This document shows positions 28,173 through 38,562 of a DNA stretch of 64,000 nucleotides, one piece after another; the first letter of the stretch is position 1; each line of letters opens with the position of its first letter. The translations under genes were made by a program, and so were the position numbers. Under the pieces are notes generated by a model. It worked only from the letters and a program-made list of their open reading frames with translations, searched no databases and was not told the DNA's origin. This DNA is from Rhizobium phaseoli. Lineage in GTDB: Bacteria; Pseudomonadota; Alphaproteobacteria; Rhizobiales; Rhizobiaceae. The stretch is taken from positions 62,001 through 126,000 of the forward strand of contig NZ_ML133576.1 in the NCBI RefSeq assembly GCF_003985125.1, given 5' to 3'.

Positions 28173-29411
28173 ATGAACCAGATGCCCGGCGCAAAGCTCT
28201 CCCCCGATCTGACGGGCGCCAATGTCGAGGACGCCGGCGAACACAACAGGGCCGTCGTCCTGCGCTGCATCCATCGCCAGGCGCCGATTTCGCGCGCCGA
28301 AATCGCGCGGCGCACCGGCTTCACCAAACCGGCGATCGCCCGCATCGTCGACCGGCTGCTGGACGAGGGCCTGATCATGGAGGCCCGCCGCCGGCACGGG
28401 CTGCGGGGCCAGCCGGCAATCGAGCTCGAAATCAATCCCGACGCCTGTTTCGCGATCGGCATCAATATCGACCGCGACCATCTGACGATTCTGGCCGTCG
28501 ATGCCGTCGGCAATGTGCGCGCCCGCGTGCATCACGAAAAGCGCTTCATCCTGCCTGGTGAATTCATGCAGCTGACTTCAGATGCGATCTCGCATTTCCA
28601 GCGCAGCCGGCTGATCGACGATGCGCGCCTTGCCGGCATCGGCCTTGCCGTGCCGGATTGGCTGGGTGAAATCTCGCTGCTCGGCAAGCCGGATGCCTAT
28701 CAGGAATGGACGGAATTCGACGTGCGCGCCGCACTCGAGAACCTGACACAGCACCCCGTCTTCATCGAGAACGAGGCCAATGCGGCAGCCCTTGCCGAGC
28801 TCGATTACGGCCTCGGCGCTGAAAGCAGCAGCTTCTTCTATATCGCCGTCAATGCCTGCCCGGGCGGCGGCCTTGTGCTCGACGGCAACGGCCATCGCGG
28901 CGCCATGGGTCTCAGCGGCGAGATCGGCTGGCTGCCGATCGCCGACGGCCGCGACGGCAAGGGCCAGAAGGTCCAGCTTCTCGGCGAGATCTTCTCGCTG
29001 TTCTTCCTCTATGATTTCCTGGCCAAACACGGCATCAAGGTCGACATTCCCCAGGATCTGCTGACGCTCGACGCGCATGGCAAGCGTCTCGTTTCGCAAT
29101 GGCTGAAGGAAATGAGTGCGCATCTGGCGGTCGCCGTCAAACATATCGCCATGATCGTCGATCCCGACGCCGTGCTCGTCGGCGGCCGGCTGCCGATCCG
29201 CATCGTCGACGAATTGCTGCGTTATGTGCACGAACATCTCGACGCCGAGGATACCAACCTGCCCTCGCTGCATCGCGCCTCGATCGGCGAGGACGCCTCG
29301 GCCATCGGCGCAGCGGCGATGCCGATGGCAGCCGCCCTCATGCTCGCATCGGCGGACGTGGCGCAACGCACCCGCTCGCCGCTGAAAAACATGGATCGCC
29401 TGAACGGCTGA
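28173..29411 (+). CDS. ROK-family transcriptional regulator
   Basis: 412 aa. Winged helix at about residues 25-90 (CIHRQAPISRAEIARRTGFTKPAIARIVDRLL). The ROK domain retains IGINIDRDHLTILAVDAVGNV, ENEANAAALAELDYG and GLSGEIGWLPI, though the zinc-cysteine cluster is not evident. It lies inside the ABC operon, so it probably responds to the imported sugar and controls this operon, plausibly through the TTAATCTAATTAA palindrome upstream. Confidence 0.87.
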   Translation: MNQMPGAKLSPDLTGANVEDAGEHNRAVVLRCIHRQAPISRAEIARRTGFTKPAIARIVDRLLDEGLIMEARRRHGLRGQPAIELEINPDACFAIGINIDRDHLTILAVDAVGNVRARVHHEKRFILPGEFMQLTSDAISHFQRSRLIDDARLAGIGLAVPDWLGEISLLGKPDAYQEWTEFDVRAALENLTQHPVFIENEANAAALAELDYGLGAESSSFFYIAVNACPGGGLVLDGNGHRGAMGLSGEIGWLPIADGRDGKGQKVQLLGEIFSLFFLYDFLAKHGIKVDIPQDLLTLDAHGKRLVSQWLKEMSAHLAVAVKHIAMIVDPDAVLVGGRLPIRIVDELLRYVHEHLDAEDTNLPSLHRASIGEDASAIGAAAMPMAAALMLASADVAQRTRSPLKNMDRLNG

Positions 29412-29435
29412 AACGGGCAACAGGCCCGGGAGGAT

Positions 29436-30293
29436 ATGGTGAAGATCGGCTTCTATACCTCGACATTCAATGACCGCCCGCTGGAGGAAGTGGTGGACTT
29501 CGCCGCCTCGGCCGGTTTCGACGCCATCGAGATCGATGTCGGCGGCCATATCAAGACGCCGGACCGGGTGGCGGACGCCGTCGCGCTTGCGAGGCAGCGC
29601 AACCTCTTCGTCTCCTCTCTCACCTATTTCGGCAACCAGCTCGATGCCGACCGCGACAAACGCCGGGAGCTCCGGGCAAGGACGGCGGAATTCGCCCGGG
29701 CGATCGGCGAGACCGGCGTGCCGATCTTCGTGATCTTCCCCGGACGCGACGACAGCGCGGGCGAGGAGGCCAATTATGACGATTTCGCCGACTTCGCGAA
29801 CGGGCTGATCGCCGAGACGCGATCCTCCGGCCTGACCTTCGCGATCGAGAACTGGCCGGGACCGAAAGACAATTTCGTCGGCACGACGCCGAAGGGATGG
29901 CAGGCGCTTTTCGCGAGGATCCCGGACCGCCGCTTCGGGCTGGAATTCGATCCCTCGCATCTCATCCGCATCGGCGTCGATCCCTATCGGGCGTTGGAGG
30001 CGGTGAAGGATCGCATCGCCATCCTGCACGCCAAGGACACGGCGATCGATCGCGAGGCGCTGCAGGCGCTCGGTTATCACAGCAGGGGCTGGTGGCAGTA
30101 CAAACTGCCGGGGCTTGGCCTCCTCGACTGGCCGCGTTTCATCAGGCAGGCGCGCAGCCACGGTTTTAACGGCACGCTTTCGATCGAGCACGAGGATGCC
30201 GCCTATGGCTGGCCGGGCAAGGATCTGGCCGCCCGCAAAGAGGGCGAGCGCCTCGGCCTCGATTATCTCAAAAATGTCTTGAACGGACTTTGA
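29436..30293 (+). CDS. Sugar phosphate isomerase/epimerase (xylose-isomerase-like TIM barrel)
   Basis: 285 aa, AP-endonuclease-2 superfamily. The presumed metal ligands are visible in order: Glu in FAIENWPG, Asp/His in EFDPSHLIRIG, His in ILHAKDTAID, and Glu in LSIEHEDAAYG. It probably isomerises or epimerises the sugar brought in by the surrounding importer. It cannot be assigned to a specific reaction from sequence; inosose, allulose or tagatose epimerases and dehydratases share this fold. RBS GGGAGG. Confidence 0.86.
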   Translation: MVKIGFYTSTFNDRPLEEVVDFAASAGFDAIEIDVGGHIKTPDRVADAVALARQRNLFVSSLTYFGNQLDADRDKRRELRARTAEFARAIGETGVPIFVIFPGRDDSAGEEANYDDFADFANGLIAETRSSGLTFAIENWPGPKDNFVGTTPKGWQALFARIPDRRFGLEFDPSHLIRIGVDPYRALEAVKDRIAILHAKDTAIDREALQALGYHSRGWWQYKLPGLGLLDWPRFIRQARSHGFNGTLSIEHEDAAYGWPGKDLAARKEGERLGLDYLKNVLNGL

Positions 30294-30315
30294 CGGCGAA
30301 TTCGGGAGGAGTTTC

Positions 30316-31377
<1,062 letters not shown>

Positions 31378-31504
31378 GCCCGCCGAATGCCCCTCCCCTT
31401 CGGCCGGGCGCCGCCGGGGGCGCGTTATAAGCGCCCCCGGCCCAACTCCCCGGCCTTTCCGGACATCATGCAGCACCGACCGAAATTTGAACGCGCAGCC
31501 AAAA

Positions 31505-31522
31505 GGTTAATATGCGTTAACC
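31505..31522 (+). promoter_or_regulatory. Palindrome in the repA upstream region (possible RepA/RepB site)
   Basis: GGTTAA-TATGCG-TTAACC, 6-bp perfect arms, about 95 bp before repA. It fits GTT-N10-AAC but has TG, not GC, at the centre, so it is a weak parS match; it could equally be an autorepression operator for the repABC promoter. The rest of the 31378-31614 gap holds only the hairpin at 31571. Confidence 0.4.
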
Positions 31523-31570
31523 TTAAAATTCTTGGCCGGCATCAGAGAATCGCGGATAATAACGGTTAGA

Positions 31571-31586
31571 CGGGCTTTTGAGCCCG
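31571..31586 (+). promoter_or_regulatory. Hairpin in the repA leader
   Basis: CGGGCT-TTTG-AGCCCG, a perfect 6-bp stem, 28 bases before the repA ATG. It is nested inside imperfect outer arms CGGATAA(TA)ACG and CGTTATCCG. It lacks a T-run, so it is more likely a leader structure or operator than a terminator. Confidence 0.4.
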
Positions 31587-31614
31587 AAAATCGTTATCCG
31601 AGAGATTGCCGCCG

Positions 31615-32823
31615 ATGAACGCTAATTTGAATGCCTTGAAGGCAGCACCACTGCATTTCGAGGATCAGATTCTCGAACATGGCGACGTGATTTCAAAGAA
31701 GCTGCATCTGCTCAGCGTGCAGCGTTTTCCGCCGAATGCGAAGAAGACGCTGCGCAGCTTCTCGCTGGCGGAGGTCGCCAATTATGTCGGGGCGTCGCAG
31801 AGCACGCTGAAGAAGCTGCATCTCGAAGGCAAAGGCCCCTGCCCCAAGACCTCGCCTTCCGGGCGGCGCTCCTACGGCGCCGAGCAGATGCTGGAACTGA
31901 GGCGCTATCTCGATGCGCATGGCCGCTCCGAAAGTCGCATGTATGTGCCCCATCGCCGCGGCAATGAGAAACTGCAGGTCATCGCCGTCGTCAACTTCAA
32001 GGGCGGCTCCGGCAAGACGACGACGGCTGCCCATCTTGCCCAGCATCTGGCGCTGACCGGCCATCGCGTGCTCGCCGTCGATCTCGATCCGCAGGCCTCG
32101 CTCTCTTCCCTGCACGGCTTCCAGCCGGAATTCGACCAGGCCTCCTCGCTCTACGAGGCGATCCGCTACGACGGCGAGAAGAAGAAGCTCTCGGAAATCA
32201 TCCACCAGACCAATTTTCCCGGCCTTGATATCGTGCCGGCCAATCTGGATCTGCAGGAATATGAATACGATACGCCGCTCGCCATGGCCGACAAATCGAG
32301 CAATGACGGCAAGACCTTCTTCACCCGCATCTCGCGTGCGCTCGCCGAGGTCGACGACCGCTACGACGTCGTCGTCATCGATTGCCCGCCGCAGCTCGGC
32401 TATCTCACGCTGACGGCGCTGACCGCGGCGACCAGCGTCTTGATCACCATCCATCCGCAGATGCTCGACGTCATGTCGATGGGCCAGTTCCTGCTGATGC
32501 TCGGCGGCATACTGAAGCCGATCCGGGCGGCCGGCGCCGAGGTGAACCTTTCCTGGTACCGCTATCTCATCACCCGCTACGAACCGACCGACGTGCCGCA
32601 GGCGCAGATGGTCGGCTTCATGTCGACCATGTTCCACGAATTCATGCTGAAGAACCAGATGGTCAAATCGACGGCGATTTCGGATGCCGGCATTACCAAG
32701 CAGACCCTTTACGAGGTCGAGCGCTCCTCGATGAACCGGGGAACCTATGACCGGGCGATCGAGGCGATGGACGCCGTCAATGCCGAGATCGCCGGCCTCA
32801 TTCACCAAGCATGGGGACGGTGA
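31615..32823 (+). CDS. repA: Plasmid partition protein RepA (ParA-type ATPase)
   Basis: 402 aa. N-terminal helix-turn-helix region (FSLAEVANYVGASQSTLKKLHLEGKGP), then a ParA/MinD ATPase with deviant Walker A VNFKGGSGKTTTAAHLAQHLA, Walker A' VLAVDLDPQASLS and Walker B VVIDCPPQLGYL. It segregates the replicon with RepB and represses the repABC promoter. ATG 31615 is chosen over an in-frame TTG at 31606. It is the first gene of the repABC operon. Confidence 0.96.
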   Translation: MNANLNALKAAPLHFEDQILEHGDVISKKLHLLSVQRFPPNAKKTLRSFSLAEVANYVGASQSTLKKLHLEGKGPCPKTSPSGRRSYGAEQMLELRRYLDAHGRSESRMYVPHRRGNEKLQVIAVVNFKGGSGKTTTAAHLAQHLALTGHRVLAVDLDPQASLSSLHGFQPEFDQASSLYEAIRYDGEKKKLSEIIHQTNFPGLDIVPANLDLQEYEYDTPLAMADKSSNDGKTFFTRISRALAEVDDRYDVVVIDCPPQLGYLTLTALTAATSVLITIHPQMLDVMSMGQFLLMLGGILKPIRAAGAEVNLSWYRYLITRYEPTDVPQAQMVGFMSTMFHEFMLKNQMVKSTAISDAGITKQTLYEVERSSMNRGTYDRAIEAMDAVNAEIAGLIHQAWGR

Positions 32824-32824
32824 G

Positions 32825-32840
32825 TTTGTCGGCTGACAAA
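32825..32840 (+). other. Candidate parS site between repA and repB
   Basis: TTTGTC-GGCT-GACAAA, a near-perfect 16-bp palindrome one base after the repA stop. It matches the repABC centromere pattern GTT-N4-GC-N4-AAC in layout, including the central GC, but with T/A at the outer ends. It shares TTGTC-N6-GACAA spacing with the four 16-bp palindromes at 60.6-63.2 kb. Some repABC plasmids carry parS between repA and repB. Confidence 0.5.
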
Positions 32841-32892
32841 TTCGCCGTTTCCTTGAAGCAAATCAATGGAATGCCCGCAATCGGAGAAAGTC

Positions 32893-33867
32893 ATGGCACG
32901 AAAGAACCTGCTTGAGGGGCTGGCCGAAATGCCTGACGAGAGCGCCGGCGCGCCGAACTATCCGATGCGCGGGGCCGGCCGCTCGCTCGTCCGCTCGCTG
33001 GATGAGCTTGCCAAGCAGGCGGAAAAATTCCTCGAAGGCGAGGCGGTAGTCGATCTCGACCCTGACACCGTCGAGGTCTCCTTTGTCAAGGACCGGCTGT
33101 CGGAGGACGACGAGGCGTTCCGCGCGCTGGTCGAGGCGATCCGCGTACGCGGACAGGACACGCCCATTCTCGTGCGTCCCCATGGGACGATCGACGGACG
33201 CTATCAGGTGGTCTTCGGCCACCGGCGCCTGCGCGCCGCCCGCGAGCTCGGCCGCAATGTCCGCGCCGTCGTCAAGGCGATCGACGACCGCACCCATGTC
33301 ATCGCTCAGGGCCAGGAAAATTCGGCCCGCGCCGACCTCACCTTCATCGAGCGGGCGCTCTTTGCCCGGCGGCTGGAGGAGCTCGGCTATGACCGGGAGG
33401 TGATCTCGACGGCGCTCGCCGCCAATGCGGCTTCGGTCTCGAAGATGATATCGGTGATGGAGCGGCTGCCGCAGGAAGTCGTCCAGGCGATCGGCCCGGC
33501 GCCCGGCGTCGGGCGCGAGCGCTGGGTGGAACTGTCGCTGCTCGCCGGCAAATCGGCCAATGCCGCAAGTGTCGCCAAGGTCCTCGAAGGCGACAACTTT
33601 CATCAGTTACCTTCCGACAAACGTTTCGAAGCGCTCTATGCGGCGCTGAACAAAAGCGCGCGGCCGGTGAAGAAAACAGCGGCCGCCAGGAAGGTGACAT
33701 GGCAGCCGCTTGATAAGGCTGTCCACGCGGAAATGAGGAATGACGGCAAGGCGTTCTCGCTCTCGATGAAGGCGAAAAATGCCGGCCGTTTCGGTGAATT
33801 TCTCTCCGGCAGGCTGGATGCGCTCTATGAGCAATTCCTCGCCGAGGAGGGCAAACAAGGAGACTGA
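32893..33867 (+). CDS. repB: Plasmid partition protein RepB (ParB-type centromere-binding)
   Basis: 324 aa. ParB N-terminal nuclease-like domain (RVRGQDTPILVRPHG, YQVVFGHRRLRAARELG), then the helix-turn-helix (VISTALAANAASVSKMISVMERLP). The RepB C-terminal domain ends FGEFLSGRLDALYEQFLAEE. It binds parS and works with RepA. ATG 32893 follows GGAGAAAG; an upstream in-frame ATG at 32866 is less well supported. Confidence 0.95.
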   Translation: MARKNLLEGLAEMPDESAGAPNYPMRGAGRSLVRSLDELAKQAEKFLEGEAVVDLDPDTVEVSFVKDRLSEDDEAFRALVEAIRVRGQDTPILVRPHGTIDGRYQVVFGHRRLRAARELGRNVRAVVKAIDDRTHVIAQGQENSARADLTFIERALFARRLEELGYDREVISTALAANAASVSKMISVMERLPQEVVQAIGPAPGVGRERWVELSLLAGKSANAASVAKVLEGDNFHQLPSDKRFEALYAALNKSARPVKKTAAARKVTWQPLDKAVHAEMRNDGKAFSLSMKAKNAGRFGEFLSGRLDALYEQFLAEEGKQGD

Positions 33868-33879
33868 AACCGCAAAAGA

Positions 33880-33931
33880 AAAAGGCCCCCAAACGAACGA
33901 GTCGTGGAAGCCCTTCTCACATCCTTAAGCA
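33880..33931 (-). ncRNA. Counter-transcribed RNA (incA-type) of the repB-repC intergenic region
   Basis: The 213-bp repB-repC gap is the highly conserved repABC intergenic block. On the minus strand a -35 TTGACG (33966-33961), a 17-bp spacer and a -10 GATTCT (33943-33938) predict a start near 33931. Transcription would end in the GGGCTTCCAC...GGGGGCC hairpin followed by TTTTTC at about 33880. The roughly 50-nt RNA would be antisense to the repC leader and limit repC expression, acting as an incompatibility determinant. Ends are estimates. Confidence 0.7.
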
Positions 33932-34080
33932 AGACAGAGAATCGCATTTTCACGAATCCCCGTCAAGAGTCCTGAAGCGCGCACCCCGTGTCTTTTCAGA
34001 CGCGCAAATGACGCTGCAGCACTTTTCCCTCGCATCGTTTCGGTGAGCGGACTTCTTTTGCCTGAACAGAGGTGAAGGAA

Positions 34081-35319
34081 ATGGAGAGTGAATCTGTGAC
34101 GACGCCCTTCGGGCGGCGGCCGATGACGCTTGCCTTTTTCCGATCCGTCTGCGAAGCCCGGGCAGGGCTCGGCGTGACCGACCGGGCGCTCACCGTGCTC
34201 GATTCGCTGCTGAGCTTCTATCCCGAGGACGAGCTCTCCAGTGAGAAAGGGCTGGTGGTCTTTCCCTCGAATGCGCAGCTTTCGCTTCGGGCACGCGGCA
34301 TGGCCGCCGCCACGCTGCGCCGGCATCTCGCCTTGCTCGTCGAGGCCGGCCTCATCTCCCGCAAGGACAGCCCGAACGGCAAGCGTTATGTCCGCCGCGG
34401 CCGGGATGGCGTGATCGAAGAGGCCTATGGCTTCAGCCTCGCCCCGCTGCTGGCCCGCGCCTCGGAGATCGAGGTGATGGCGGCTCGGATCGCCGCCGAC
34501 CGGCAGATGCTGCGCGCGATGAAGGAGCGGCTGACCATCTGCCGGCGCGACATTGCCAAGCTTCTTGCCGCCGCGGCCGCGGAAGCCGTTCCGGGCGATT
34601 GGGAGCACGTAACTTCAATGTTCCAGACGATCCTGCAGGGTATCCCGAGGGCCGCGACCATCGAAAGCCTCAGGCCGATCCTCGAAGACCTCGAGGCGAC
34701 CCGCGAAGACATCGCCAACCTGCTGGATCTTCATGAGAAAATGCGGATAGCGAGCACCAGTGAATCCCAGATTGAGCGTCACATACAGGATTCCCACACC
34801 GAATCTATATCTGAATCTGAACCGAGCTTTGAAACGCGGCAGAGGCAAGCGGCGGGGCAGCCTGACTGGCTTTTGCGATCGGCAACGAAGCCGCAGAAAG
34901 ACGGGCTGCGAGCGCAAACAAACCACCGGGAGGAATCGCGCTTCGCCGTTGGGCCGAGGGCAGGGGAACTGACATCCTTCCCCCTCGCCACTGTTCTCCT
35001 GGCCTGCCCCGACATCGCCGACTATGGCCCGGGTGGGGTGATAGGCAGCTGGCGGGATCTGCTGACAGCCGCCATCGTGGTGCGCTCGATGCTCGCCGTC
35101 AGTCCGTCCGCCTATGAGGCGGCGTCACGCGTGATGGGGCCGGAAAGCGCCGCCATCGTCATGGCCTGCATCCTGCAAAGGGGAGAGTGCATCAACTCCG
35201 CCGGAGGCTATCTCAGGCACCTGACGCGGCGCGCCGAACGGGGTGAATTTGCACTCGGCTCGATGCTGATGGCCCTGCTGCGTGTAAAAATCCCGGCTGT
35301 CGGCCGGGCCGGGAGCTAA
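34081..35319 (+). CDS. repC: Replication initiator RepC
   Basis: 412 aa. Conserved RepC N-terminus TTPFGRRPMTLAFFRSVCEA, LSLRARGMAAATLRRHLALLVEAGLI, then NGKRYVRRG. The C-terminal region ends GYLRHLTRRAERGEFALGSMLMALL. RepC is the essential initiator and acts at an origin inside its own gene. ATG 34081 has RBS GAGGTGAAGGA; an in-frame GTG at 34072 overlaps that RBS and is unlikely. Confidence 0.95.
   Translation: MESESVTTPFGRRPMTLAFFRSVCEARAGLGVTDRALTVLDSLLSFYPEDELSSEKGLVVFPSNAQLSLRARGMAAATLRRHLALLVEAGLISRKDSPNGKRYVRRGRDGVIEEAYGFSLAPLLARASEIEVMAARIAADRQMLRAMKERLTICRRDIAKLLAAAAAEAVPGDWEHVTSMFQTILQGIPRAATIESLRPILEDLEATREDIANLLDLHEKMRIASTSESQIERHIQDSHTESISESEPSFETRQRQAAGQPDWLLRSATKPQKDGLRAQTNHREESRFAVGPRAGELTSFPLATVLLACPDIADYGPGGVIGSWRDLLTAAIVVRSMLAVSPSAYEAASRVMGPESAAIVMACILQRGECINSAGGYLRHLTRRAERGEFALGSMLMALLRVKIPAVGRAGS
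34738..34830 (+). other. Predicted origin of replication region within repC
   Basis: A locally AT-rich stretch (encoding ESQIERHIQDSHTESISESEPS) inside the otherwise GC-rich repC gene. In characterised repABC plasmids the origin lies in such an AT-rich patch in the middle of repC. Boundaries are approximate and based on composition only. Confidence 0.45.
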
Positions 35320-35330
35320 TCGTGCTTACC

Positions 35331-37136
35331 TCACGCTGCGTCGCGATAGCTCCGCGTGCCGGACTCTGCCCCGCCCAATTCGAACTGGGTGACCAGTTCG
35401 CGCAGCCGTTCGGCTTCGCTGGCCAGTGTGACGCTGGCGGCGGTTGTTTCCTCCACCATGGCCGCGTTCTGCTGGGTTACCTGGTCGAGTTGGCCCATGG
35501 CCGAATTGACTTCCGACAGGCTGGTCGCCTGATCGCGCGCCGAGGCGGCGAGCGCTTCCATGCGCTGGTTGATATCGACGATGAAACGGCCGATGTCGCT
35601 AAGCGCCGCGCCGGTGTGGTTGACCAGCTCGACGCCGCTCGCGACCTTGGCGGATGCCCGCCCGATCAGCTCCTTGATCTCCCGGGCGGCCTGGGCCGAA
35701 CGCTGGGCAAGCTCGCGCACTTCCTGGGCGACGACGGCAAAACCCTTGCCGGCCTCGCCGGCGCGTGCAGCTTCGACGCCTGCGTTGAGCGCCAGCAGAT
35801 TGGTCTGGAAGGCGATCTGGTCGATGACGCCGATGATATTGTTGATCTGCTTGGAGGATTCCTCGATCTGACCCATGGCGTCGACGGTCTGAGCCACCAC
35901 CTTGCCGGATGCCATCGCGCTGCGATTGGCGTTGTCGGCAACGTTGCGCGCCTCTTCGGCGATCGTGAAGGCTTGGCTCACCTTGGCGGTCACGGCGTCG
36001 AGCGCAGCGGCGGTCTCCTCGAGCGTCGCAGCCTGCCGTTCGGTACGGCCGGAAAGTTCGCTGGAACCGTTGTTGATCTCGCGAGTGCCCGAATTGATGA
36101 TCGACACGCTTTTTGAAACCGAAAGCAGCGTGCCGCCGAGCTGCTCCACCGATGCGTTGAAGTCGTGCCGCAGCGGCTCGAATTCCGGCGCGAACCGATC
36201 CGAGAGCTGGAAGGCGAGATCGCCCTCGGCGAGACGTTTCAGGCCGGCGGCGAGGCCCGAGGTCGCAGTCTTCAGCCGTGCTGCAGCGCTGCGCTCCGCC
36301 TGCTCCTGGTCGGCCAGCCGGTTTGCTTCGGCCAGACGCCGGTTTTCCTCGGCCTGGCTTTCCAGCCGGATCCGGGCGATGGCGTTCTGGCGGAAGATTT
36401 CGACGGAGCCCGCCATCAGCCCGATTTCGTCGCCGCGCCCGGCATAGGGGATCGCCTTATCAGTCTCGCCCGCGGCCAGTTCCTGCATGGATCGGGTGAT
36501 GCGCTGGATCGGACGCGACACATGCCGGGCGATGGCAATGAGAATGCCGAGGCCGATGATGGCGGCAAGACCCGCGAGCGCCAGTTCGGCTTCGATCTTC
36601 GATTCCAGGGCCTTGCCCGCTTCGGCGACGCTTTCGGTCGCGATCCTGTCGACGATACTGTTGACGGTTGTGATGCCGGTCATGATCGCCTGCTGCGAGC
36701 GCGCCAGCTTCTCGGCCGTCGGGACTTGGTCTGCCTGCTGCAGGCCGAGGCTCACCTTGACGTCCGTTTCCCAGGCGCCATGCGCCTCGCGAAGCGAGCG
36801 CACCCCCTCGGTCAGCGACATTGCGAGATCAACGCGCCCAAGTTCATCGAGCGATTGCGAAAGTGCGCCATTTCTTTCCTCGAACGCTGCCTTGACCTCG
36901 GCTGCCGGCACGAAATTCGTCATCGATAGTACCCGGTCGACCACCGATGTCGCCTGCCGGAACTGTTGTTCGATATGGGCCGACGCCAACTTGGCGTTCA
37001 CAGCCTCCTGCACCACAGCGGCGACCCGGGCCTGGCCGGTGATAGCCTGGTTGCCGATCAGGAGGGCGCTGCCGAAGCCGACGACGATTGTCGCCACCAT
37101 GGGGAAGAGTATCTGCATGCGTATGGAGAGTGTCAT
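35331..37136 (-). CDS. Methyl-accepting chemotaxis protein with HAMP domain
   Basis: 601 aa. First membrane helix at residues about 8-28 ([20 protein letters not shown]), a short periplasmic four-helix-type region, second helix about 185-207 ([16 protein letters not shown]), a HAMP domain ([17 protein letters not shown]), then a coiled signalling domain. The tip is [47 protein letters not shown] 37136 has GAGG nine bases upstream. The upstream gene on the same strand, a cytochrome c peroxidase, ends 10 bp before this start, suggesting co-transcription. Ligand unknown; the sensor region is short and lacks a PAS domain. Confidence 0.93.
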   Translation of the reverse strand: MTLSIRMQILFPMVATIVVGFGSALLIGNQAITGQARVAAVVQEAVNAKLASAHIEQQFRQATSVVDRVLSMTNFVPAAEVKAAFEERNGALSQSLDELGRVDLAMSLTEGVRSLREAHGAWETDVKVSLGLQQADQVPTAEKLARSQQAIMTGITTVNSIVDRIATESVAEAGKALESKIEAELALAGLAAIIGLGILIAIARHVSRPIQRITRSMQELAAGETDKAIPYAGRGDEIGLMAGSVEIFRQNAIARIRLESQAEENRRLAEANRLADQEQAERSAAARLKTATSGLAAGLKRLAEGDLAFQLSDRFAPEFEPLRHDFNASVEQLGGTLLSVSKSVSIINSGTREINNGSSELSGRTERQAATLEETAAALDAVTAKVSQAFTIAEEARNVADNANRSAMASGKVVAQTVDAMGQIEESSKQINNIIGVIDQIAFQTNLLALNAGVEAARAGEAGKGFAVVAQEVRELAQRSAQAAREIKELIGRASAKVASGVELVNHTGAALSDIGRFIVDINQRMEALAASARDQATSLSEVNSAMGQLDQVTQQNAAMVEETTAASVTLASEAERLRELVTQFELGGAESGTRSYRDAA

Positions 37137-37146
37137 GATATGCACC

Positions 37147-38130
37147 TCAGTTTGGCAACGTCGGCAGGGGAATGTCCTGCTTCTCGGCGGTCAGAGTTCC
37201 CAAAAAGGCGATCAGATCATCGCGCTCCTGGTCCGTCAGCAGGAAGGGCATCATGGCGGCATCTTGCGAGGGGCGGCCGACGCCGCCGCTTTCATAATGG
37301 GCAATCACCTCGTCCATGCTCTTCAGGCTGCCATCGTGCATATAGGGGCCGCGATAGAGCGTGTTTCGCAGTCCCGGCGTCTTGAAAGCATGCTGATTGT
37401 TCGGACTGCTCGGATCGATCTTGAAGCGGCCCATATCCTCATCCGGCAGGCCGATGTCATGGAACTTGTTGTCAGTGAAATTCCAGCCGGAGTGGCACGC
37501 GGAACAGCCGGCGCTACCGGTGAAGACCTCGAAGCCGCGCTTGGCGCCGTCGGAGACCGCCTTCTCGTCGCCATCCACCCAGCGGTCGAAGGGCGACCAG
37601 TTGGAAACCACGGTCCGCTCATAGGTGGCGATCGCCGTCAGGATCGTCTCCCTTGTGATGCCCTTTTCGGGGAAGACCTCGCCAAACCACGCCTTGTAAT
37701 CGGGAATGTTCTGCATTTCAGCGACAGCAGTCTCGAGCTTGCCGTTCATCTCGGCGGCTGCGGTGATGGGGCCCGCCGCCTGCTCCTCCAGATTCTGCGC
37801 GCGGCCATCCCAGAAGAAGGGGGACACCCAGGCGACGTTCAGAACCGTCGGTGCCTGCCGGGCGAGCGCGGTATTGGCCGCGCCGATCGGTGTCTTCACC
37901 GGCGTCTCGAAGCCGAAGGAAGGATTATGACAGCTGGCGCAGGTCATGTTCTTGTTGCCGGAAAGCCGGGGATCGAAGAACAACATCTTGCCGAGCGTCG
38001 CGAGTTGCGGCGAATAGGGCGTCACCTTCTCGAAAGGCACCGTCAGCGGCCGCTTGTAGGCGGAAAGATCGGCCGCCGCGGACTGGGCTGCGGCCATTGC
38101 AAAGAGGGAAGCTGCAACCAGAAAGCGCAT
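37147..38130 (-). CDS. Di-haem cytochrome c peroxidase (CcpA/MauG family)
   Basis: 327 aa with a signal peptide ([20 protein letters not shown]), so periplasmic. Two CXXCH haem sites: CASCH near residue 70 and CSACH near residue 212. Other family segments are [64 protein letters not shown]. It reduces periplasmic H2O2 with electrons from a c-type cytochrome. It is followed closely on the same strand by the chemoreceptor gene. Confidence 0.93.
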   Translation of the reverse strand: MRFLVAASLFAMAAAQSAAADLSAYKRPLTVPFEKVTPYSPQLATLGKMLFFDPRLSGNKNMTCASCHNPSFGFETPVKTPIGAANTALARQAPTVLNVAWVSPFFWDGRAQNLEEQAAGPITAAAEMNGKLETAVAEMQNIPDYKAWFGEVFPEKGITRETILTAIATYERTVVSNWSPFDRWVDGDEKAVSDGAKRGFEVFTGSAGCSACHSGWNFTDNKFHDIGLPDEDMGRFKIDPSSPNNQHAFKTPGLRNTLYRGPYMHDGSLKSMDEVIAHYESGGVGRPSQDAAMMPFLLTDQERDDLIAFLGTLTAEKQDIPLPTLPN

Positions 38131-38308
38131 CGTTTTAGAACGTCCAGCGAGATTTAATAGCTGGTGCTTAAATTAGAGTAATAGCGTTAAAGCTCTGTAA
38201 AGCGTGAAATAACTGAAGTTATAACTACCTTACGTTGCACAGGAAATAGTCTGACCTGAGAATACACCAGCAGGTTATTCTTCCACTGCATGTCGAGCGC
38301 AATATTCT

Positions 38309-38500
38309 TCAAGACTTCTGCGTCATGGTTGCTTTGACGACGAGGAGGGCAGCGTCGGCGAGCCCCGCAAAGGCCGCGCCGGCGGCGAAGGTGATGGCCG
38401 GCCCCGCGGCTTCCCACCGGGCGCCCGCCACCACACTGGCAAGCAGAATCCGCCAGGCGCGCCGTCGTCGACCCGTTGCAGCATTCTTATGCGGCAAACG
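38309..38500 (-). pseudogene. Remnant of an MFS transporter C-terminus
   Basis: The minus strand reads LLASVVAGARWEAAGPAITFAAGAAFAGLADAALL, which resembles the last two helices of a major facilitator permease. No upstream remainder is present: the frame runs into unrelated sequence. The 38131-38308 part of this gap is AT-richer with no feature I can call. Confidence 0.45.
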
Positions 38501-38562
38501 GCAACCTGCCGTGGAAACGCACCGGTCTGGCGGCAGGAGGAGCAAGACCTACGTCGGTTACC

